From Membranipora membranacea (Eukaryota > Bryozoa > Gymnolaemata > Cheilostomatida > Membraniporidae), in NCBI GenBank assembly GCA_914767715.1, contig OU612074.1, forward strand, positions 7,333,501 to 7,397,500: DNA of 64,000 nucleotides, written 5' to 3'. Below are positions 57,480 to 64,000 of this stretch, one piece after another. Position 1 is the first letter of the stretch, and each line of letters begins with the position of its first letter. Both the position numbers and the translations under genes were made by a program. A model generated the notes under the pieces. It was not told the origin of the DNA. It saw only the letters and a program-made list of their open reading frames with translations, and did not search any database.

Positions 57480-59905
57480 AAAATAGTATTATAAAAAGTG
57501 GTTAAAAAGTTGTATTATTAATATAAATGCACATGTGTCTTAAAAAGCAGTCTTTGCCCCAGGCAGTGCAGTATTTAGGGTGTCTAAGCCGACCTGAGGG
57601 GCACCGTTTGAGGTAGTTCTGGATAAAGTGTTCGTCGTCAGTGAATATCTGCATTACACGATTTTTTAAATGAGTGTTAACTAGAGTGTCGAGATCATAA
57701 TTAAGCTGTAACTCTAGCGAGGAAGCATCTTTAAATATTCTGCGCATGTCCTTCTTATCTCGTTGATAAATGGCAGGATAGAGGACTGGTAGACAATACA
57801 TTATAAGTGGTACTCAAATACAGAAAGTTTTTAATGATATACATTCTTTGATTTGCCTTACGAACAACCTTTTTGTATGTGGGCTTCAAATCTAAGCTTC
57901 TGGTCAATCTCAACACCAAGATATTTAGTGGTCTCACAGAAAGAAATAACTGATCCATTAAGTAAAAGGCTAGGGCTGACAGGTCTTTCACATTTAGTTG
58001 AAAATAACATTTCTTTAGTTTTGCCTGCGTTTAGAAAGAGGTCCAGATCTGAGCATTGATTAGCTATTCTATTTACTTCAGAAAAATAACAATCTAAATC
58101 AGGGGAATTACCTATAAGTCCAATCAAACAAGTATCATCGGCATATTTTAAAACATGAAAGTTCTGACATCTAGATCTTATTCCATAAGTATACAATGAA
58201 AACAATAGAGGACTTAGTACAGATCCTTGTGGGGTGCCAGTGTTGGTAATGAGTGTTTCTGAGAGTAGGCTATTATTAATAGATATTGTTTGTTGTCTGC
58301 GATTACTGAGGAAGCTAATAATCCATTGTGTAACGGTTGAGTCAAGGTGTTGCAGTGATGGGATGAAATATTCTACTCTAATTGTATTGAAGGTTGATGA
58401 AAAATCTAGGAAGAGACAACGAGCATAGTTTGTCTGGGCTTTATTGATGAAGTTGGTTATTGTTGTCATGAGGCACATAACTGTGTCTGGAGCGATTTGT
58501 TCTGTATGCAAATTGGTATGGGTATCGGTGTGTGCTGTGTTATATAATGTTTGATGAGTCTCTCCAGCATTTTGCAGAGGCAGCTTGTATGAGCTATCAG
58601 TCTGAAATCTTTCAGTTGAGTAGGCTTATTAACTTTAGGTATAGGCTTAATAACAGCTGTTTTCCAGAGTGTTGGTGTCATATGGATTTCAATAGAGCAT
58701 GTGAATAGTTTGGTAATGACAGGTGCTAGTTGGTAGGCAAAAAGTTTCAGGACTTTAGGGATGACCCCATCCGGCCCTGGCCCTTTGCGAGGATTTAGAG
58801 ATTTTAGTTGCTTTAAGACTGTGTCGTCGTTAATTTCAAAAAACAGGTGCTGTCACTTTTGCTGAATCTACAATTGGTTGGCTAATGTCTGGTTTTTCAA
58901 ATAGCAGAAGAAGTTGTTGAGCTCATTTGGTTTGAAGTCTGTAGGGGTAGTGTCATTTGTAGGTAATCTGCTGAGTTTTTTAATATCGTTCCACGCTCTG
59001 GCAGGTTCGTTGACTAGGTGCTGTTGTATTTTGGCAGAGTATTCTTGTTTGGATTTTTTTATTGCTGTGCTAACATTTCTTTTCAGTTTATGATATAGTT
59101 TTTTATTTCCAATTTGATGAGCATAGTGTTTCTGATCTATTAAGTGTTCGATGTTTTTGTTGATCCAGGGTTTTTGGGTAGGCTGTTTCTTTACTGTTTT
59201 AGGTGGGATGCAGAGGTCTGTGCAGAATGTGATACAATCTGATATGACGTTGGTTTGAGTGTCTATGTTGTCGTCTTCACGGGTTAGGTTTTCCCAGATT
59301 GTTGTGTCAAAACAGGCGAGGAGATTATTGCAGTTTTCATCAGAATAATTACGGCATGAAATATATGTTGGTTTGTTGGTTGAGAGAGGTCTGTAGGTCG
59401 GTATTAGGTGCATAACATGGTGATCAGATTATCCAAAGTTTCCTAATTGACGGCATTGGTCATATCCATATTTTACACGGACAAAGCACTTGTCCAAAGT
59501 TCTCTTGTTACGTGTGGGTTTTTTAACGATCTGGTAGTAATTGTTGAGTTTGATGGGCAGTTGATTAAAATCACTCATGATCATTATACAGGCTTCAGGG
59601 TAATTTTTCTCCATTTCCTTGACGTGAGCTAGGATTGTGTGGATTGTAGCAATTTTAGAATTTTTCAAGCGTGACTGTCCGGTGAAGGGAGCATAGCATG
59701 ATATTGTTATTACTGAGGAGAATTCGCGTGGTAGCCAGTGAGTTTGAGATTCGATCGTCATTAGTTCGCAGTTGCTATCAGTGTGGTTGAAGATTGTTTT
59801 ATTATTTGTTGACCTTTTTTTTAGGATTTTAATAACATATACACATATTGCTTGCCAATTAATGACAGCAACTGCAACTAGGCACTTGACAAAAGTTTTA
59901 GGCAC
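57480..59905 (-). pseudogene. CR1/L2-like LINE: endonuclease, RT and C-terminus
   Basis: Best preserved LINE of the window. On the minus strand: the AP-endonuclease C-terminal half (59905-59370) with SDFN, TLDKCF and SDHH, interrupted by one in-frame TAA just before SDHH; a basic linker (59413-58868); RT fingers (PTLWKTAVIKPIPK, KDFRLIAHTS); palm with LDFSSTFNTI, GTPQGSVLSPLLF and YADD at 58145-58134; thumb with KYLGVEIDQKLRF; and a C-terminal CPSGRLRHPKYC block. Frameshifts fall near 58860, 58510 and 57860. The 5' end is truncated within the endonuclease. It lies in the segment missing from the left arm. Confidence 0.9.
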
Positions 59906-60249
59906 GATATAAATCTCTCAATAATATTTCAAAATCAACCAATGAGAACCAGTAAAATGTGGGGCGGGTAATTTGAAATCTCTGCGGCTGTGCAATTTCG
60001 AGCTGATGCATTATCACCACTTTCTAAATCGATTTTTTGAATAAGATTTATATAGGGCTCTGTGTATGAAAAATCTGCATCAATCCATGCAATGTTCATC
60101 TCAATGAAGTCAAGACTGCTCATCGTATTCCCGAAAAAGCAGAAGACAAATTTGAATGCTGCTAAACCTACTTGAAATTGGTATGACCGGGTGATCTCTT
60201 TAAATAATAATTGTTGACTGGGCCTTCTATACTTGTCTTTGCACTTTAA

Positions 60250-60360
60250 ACCACCAGTCAAAATTTGAAGAGAGCTGTGGCAACAAAACGACTAGCCATT
60301 AGCTTTGCATGGAGTTATATGAGCTCTCAAAAAGTAAGGAGTATCTTCTCCCGAGCCATC
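60250..60360 (+). mobile_element. SINE-B body fragment (right arm)
   Basis: Mirror of 19752-19860: CTCTCAAAAAGTAAGGAG and the GAGCTGTGGCAACAAAACG block, headless. Between here and 60540 nothing else is recognised. Confidence 0.55.
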
Positions 60361-60539
60361 TGACATTAGTGATGACAAAGCCAGGTGCCTTTAAAATCTA
60401 GCTGAGATCCAACATGTTATGAATTCCACTTCTCATGAAGCACATTCCTCGCAATGATTACAGCAGTCAATTAAATTTATATAAAAATTTAAAAAATGCC
60501 ATCTGGAGTGCAATTTGTTTCATTCAAGGCTGTTTTTGC

Positions 60540-62138
60540 TGATACCTAAATTGCCTATCTTATTCCCTGGATAAACATCTTCCAAAACTAAGAAAAATAA
60601 TAGATGCAAGTTCGTATTTATTATTTGGGGCAAGAGGCATAGAAATCAGTCGTTGGCGTGAGTTTATGATTGCTATACTCCTGAATCACCCCGGTATTTA
60701 TTAAAGAGAGACCGGTAAAGAATTGGGGTTTTTCTGTTGGTTTGGAATTGTGTCCTCACCACAAGTCAACAAACAACTTTCACATCTCATCGACACGCTT
60801 TTAATTGTTAGCGCAATGATTGCAGGACGTTGTAGTGCGCTGTGATGTCAATAGCGTTTTGAGGTTGTCTCTGTACATATCTGGCTAAATTAGAATAGTT
60901 TCACAGACTTAGCGCCTATTAAAAATTACCAATACACAGAAAATGCATTGTACTCACCTACTTCATCGTACTTGAGTGAATCGATCAAAGAGTTTCAGAT
61001 ATTGAAAACATTGCCTTGCTGGAAACATGTAGTTCAGGTGTTTTTCACACTATTTTTACGCAAATCAGTTTTGGGTTGGGTCCCTAGCTTGAAACAATTG
61101 TGTGCATATCCATTTGACCATTTGTAGGTGGATTGGTTGACTGACACCAATACAATAGTACAAAGGTAAGTATTAAATGGTGATCCATCTGTCAGTTAAA
61201 TGACAGAGGATCAAACTTTTGTCACAACCACAGGCCCACGGTCCAGATTGTGTATTGCCACATCTGGTACTGTAATAATAAAAAAAAAAACAAAGCTCAC
61301 CAGCTGAACCTGGGTCAGCACTTAGGAAGAGATTGACCTGCTTGCAGCACCTTGATTGACTGAGATGATGGATGTGTTGTCAAAGGGCACATGATGTAAA
61401 TGTAACAATCTTACCTTGCTGTCTACATAACATAGACATTACCGTTAGCCAAGCTTCCGTTCCTGTCACAAGGGGAGTTTGGGGATAGTGCCCTGTCCCA
61501 TAAGCCGGGGGAAATCAGATGTGTTCAGCCTGGTCAGTACTCAGAGAGAATTGGTGTCAGATTGACCCAAGAAATAGCCGATGGCTTCAAATATAACAAC
61601 TTTTAAAACCTTTGATCGCGATCATCAACTAAACCACACATCTCACAATACTAACTGAGCTTTCCAACAAGGATAAAAACTACAAGACTATGGTGCCGGA
61701 GGTACCCACATTTAAAAGATGATTGACAGACAATTAATTGATTTGCTAATTTTTGCTAACATTTTCACTGAAGGGCTTTGGAATCAGTCATTGGTGTGAA
61801 CAATTGATTGTCAAGTTTTTAATCATCCTAAATTGTGATTTCCAGTTGGTTAGATATTGTATCTTATTAAAACAACCAACAATCATTTGCGCATTGATTA
61901 CAGAAGCCACGGCTTTGAATGGATATGATGTCAAAAGCGTTCGAGGTTGTCTCTGTACACATTCGGCTAGAAAAGGACAGTTTCGCAGACTGAACTGCAA
62001 GTAATACTTGCTCATACACTGATAACAAATTGTAGTTTATTAATTAAATGGCACTTGTGTAAAATGAGATATTTATAACATGACCTTGCTGGAAACAGGC
62101 AGCTCAGTATGTTTTCACACTTGTTTCACAGTGCAGGT
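60540..62138 (+). repeat. R1 repeat copies (pair) in right arm
   Basis: Mirror of 17981-19620, from a GAGGTTGTCTCT block (60860) to the CACACTTGTTTCACAGTGCA junction with the array. Confidence 0.7.
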
Positions 62139-62560
62139 TTGCGGGTGAATTGCGGGTGAATTGCGGGTGAATTGCGGGTGAATTGCGGGTGAATTGCGGG
62201 TGAATTGCGGGTGAATTGCGGGTGAATTGCGGGTGAATTGCGGGTGAATTGCGGGTGAATTGCGGGTGAATTGCGGGTGAATTGCGGGTGAATTGCGGGT
62301 GAATTGCGGGTGAATTGCGGGTGAATTGCGGGTGAATTGCGGGTGAATTGCGGGTGAATTGCGGGTGAATTGCGGGTGAATTGCGGGTGAATTGCGGGTG
62401 AATTGCGGGTGAATTGCGGGTGAATTGCGGGTGAATTGCGGGTGAATTGCGGGTGAATTGCGGGTGAATTGCGGGTGAATTGCGGGTGAATTGCGGGTGA
62501 ATTGCGGGTGAATTGCGGGTGAATTGCGGGTGAATTGCGGGTGAATTGCGGGTGAATTGC
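62139..62560 (-). repeat. perfect 11-bp minisatellite, about 38 copies
   Basis: Reverse complement of the 17615-17980 array (unit CGGGTGAATTG on this strand), five units longer. It ends abruptly in GATTAGGATTAGG, outside of which the two arms share nothing. Confidence 0.97.
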
Positions 62561-62916
62561 GATTAGGATTAGGAAGTTTTCTTGGTTTTTGGGTCTGGGC
62601 TGTTGGTGGAAAAGGGACTTAGTTGTTGAAAATGCTGTTGATGACTGTTTCTGCATCTTACTTAACATTAACAAACGTTCAAATCTAGTTTTAAGGGTGT
62701 CAGAAGGACCGAAGCAATATTAAGTCAGGCAACAAGTTCTAAAGGAGATATGCAATATTTTGACACAGGAAAATCATATCAACTCTATATAAATATAAGC
62801 TGTAGTGTTGAAAATTGCCCTTTTTCGTATCTATGAATGAGGTTTCAAAGCCCAGTGCTGCATCAGCACAATAAGCAATCAATTCCATATATATAAGTTA
62901 AAGTGGAACGATACAG
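62561..62916. other. unassigned outer flank of right arm
   Basis: Begins with GATTAGGATTAGG. No gene or shared repeat seen. The left arm's outer flank is unrelated (R1), so the arms end at the arrays. Confidence 0.6.
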
Positions 62917-63990
62917 AGGGGGTGCACGGGGATTAATCATAATTAGTATTTGCTATTGACAAGCAAAACCATTGGATAATGAGTGTCATGTCACGCCTAG
63001 TTACTCCTCTTTTAGCCCTATCAATGTTGCATTTGAGTTTTGCAGAAATCGAGCTTGCATGTTTCAAGTGTTTTCTCAAGTGCTCAAATGTGTTATGCAA
63101 GAAATCAAGCAACACCTGTGCCCTTGCAGCTTCGCAGCTGACTGCAATATTTATTTGATGTTGGAAGGATGCGACACTTCACATCAGCTGATGAAAACAT
63201 TTGAATTTGTGTACAAACAAGGATTATTTGTATAACAGGGCTGTGGATTAGAACAAAATGGTAGGGGAGGCAAAGGACCGAGGCGAGTCCATTGCATCAC
63301 CAGTAACCTCCTCCCCGAGAATTTTAAGCCATGTAATAAGCAACTAGAAATCCCAGAGGAGCTGATTCTGACATGGATTATTGAATAAGAGTGTTTTTAG
63401 GCCACTGTATTTATCTTTCTAGGGGAGGCAGTGCCTTTCTGCCTCACCTAGAACTACGGTCTTGTACAATGAATAGTGTAAACTAATTCTAACCATCGTA
63501 GAGCTATAATTGTAATAATCTTTGATACAATGATAATAAAAATAATCTTGCAGAAATGAAAGTGAATTAGAGAGTTGCTGCTGCATTACCTTCCTCTAGA
63601 AAAAACTTGTAACGGAAAAACTTGTAGTTCAAATTTTTAATGGTATGTGTTACATTCGAGGCCTATGGGCAGATGAAGATAAATGCAAAAGACTAAAGTG
63701 AACATATGAAGGGAAATCATGTTGACTGTGAAAGTATGTGATAATCCGACCATGGCCAACCTCCGGTCGATTGTGAGTGTTGCCGAAAAGGTCCTTTTGT
63801 TTGGCCGGTTGCAGCCTCACCACAGAGAAAAGTGGGCAATCTAAAGAAAAACATTTGGTCATGCATGCCCTAATCCTTTGCAAACTTTCCCTATCACCAG
63901 TAATAGGTTCTTCTAAGTGTTTCTTTTGAAATGACATGAGATTGTAGGACTTCTGGGTAAAAATAATGTTTAGTGATGAAAATTGCTCCA
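62917..63990 (+). repeat. repeat R2, second copy
   Basis: 62917-63200 and 63630-63930 match 56333-57030 in the same order. The intervening 63200-63620 is unique to this copy. Open frames are not conserved between copies. Confidence 0.7.
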
Positions 63991-64000
63991 TTTCTCATCT

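Larger units (their letters stand above)
54438..60152. repeat. 5.7-kb segment present only in the right arm
   Basis: In the left arm the two sides are joined at 19954/19955 (GCAGCATTCA/GTTGAATGAT) with at most 1 bp of microhomology. The segment contains a tandem array, repeats R4, R1 and R2, SINE-D and a LINE. Its right edge continues into sequence that is also contiguous in R3 at 34690-34745, so the left arm more likely suffered a deletion than the right an insertion. Confidence 0.8.
48112..62560 (-). repeat. right arm of giant inverted repeat
   Basis: Mirror of 17615-26145, longer by the 54438-60152 segment and by a 366-bp insertion at 48432-48797, and shorter by about 180 bp near 49435. 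Coordinates of mirrored points add up to about 80,115 outside the 5.7-kb segment and about 74,400 inside it. This makes the correspondence easy to follow. The outer end is the 11-bp array. Confidence 0.93.

Overview
This is animal nuclear DNA, most likely from a marine invertebrate. The grounds are AT-rich sequence, animal-type LINE relics (CR1/L2-like, RTE-like, Tx1/L1-like), a degenerate Ty3/Gypsy element, several tRNA-derived SINEs, one SINE-like element with a U2 snRNA head, hAT-type non-autonomous elements and minisatellites. No sequence feature fixes the species. No complete host gene is visible. Only three small sets of splice-bounded exon candidates deserve host-gene consideration, and one of them lies inside a repeat.

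Layout: 1-6.5 kb is AT-rich and largely featureless. 6.5-17 kb is a mosaic of LINE relics (CR1-group, CR1/L2-like with an inserted tRNA-SINE, RTE-like, and a further CR1/Jockey-group element) between copies of a roughly 2.2-kb dispersed repeat that I call R1. 17.6-26.1 kb and 48.1-62.6 kb are the arms of a very large inverted repeat of about 97% identity where compared. They enclose a 22-kb spacer. Both arms end at their outer edge in a perfect 11-bp minisatellite. The arms share, in mirrored order, R1 copies, two tRNA-SINEs, a two-exon gene-like unit, a CR1-like RT relic and a Tx1-like relic. The right arm also holds 5.7 kb that the left arm lacks. That segment contains the best preserved LINE of the window. 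A diverged third copy near 34.7 kb suggests the left arm lost the segment.

The spacer holds more R1 copies, a minus-strand Gypsy relic (29.9-33.4 kb), a U2-headed insertion with a 10-13-bp target duplication (39.3 kb), a Tx1 fragment with a 12-bp target duplication (41.4-41.9 kb), a 909-bp hAT-like element (43.3-44.2 kb) and a foldback structure carrying a CR1 fragment next to tRNA-like heads (45.6-47.2 kb).

The genes do not form a pathway. What links them is nested transposition followed by segmental inverted duplication, and insertion order can be read from target duplications and from empty sites elsewhere in the window. Repeat names (R1-R4, SINE-A to -E) are local labels. All identities are by eye, and most edges are approximate to about 10-50 bp unless a target duplication is given.
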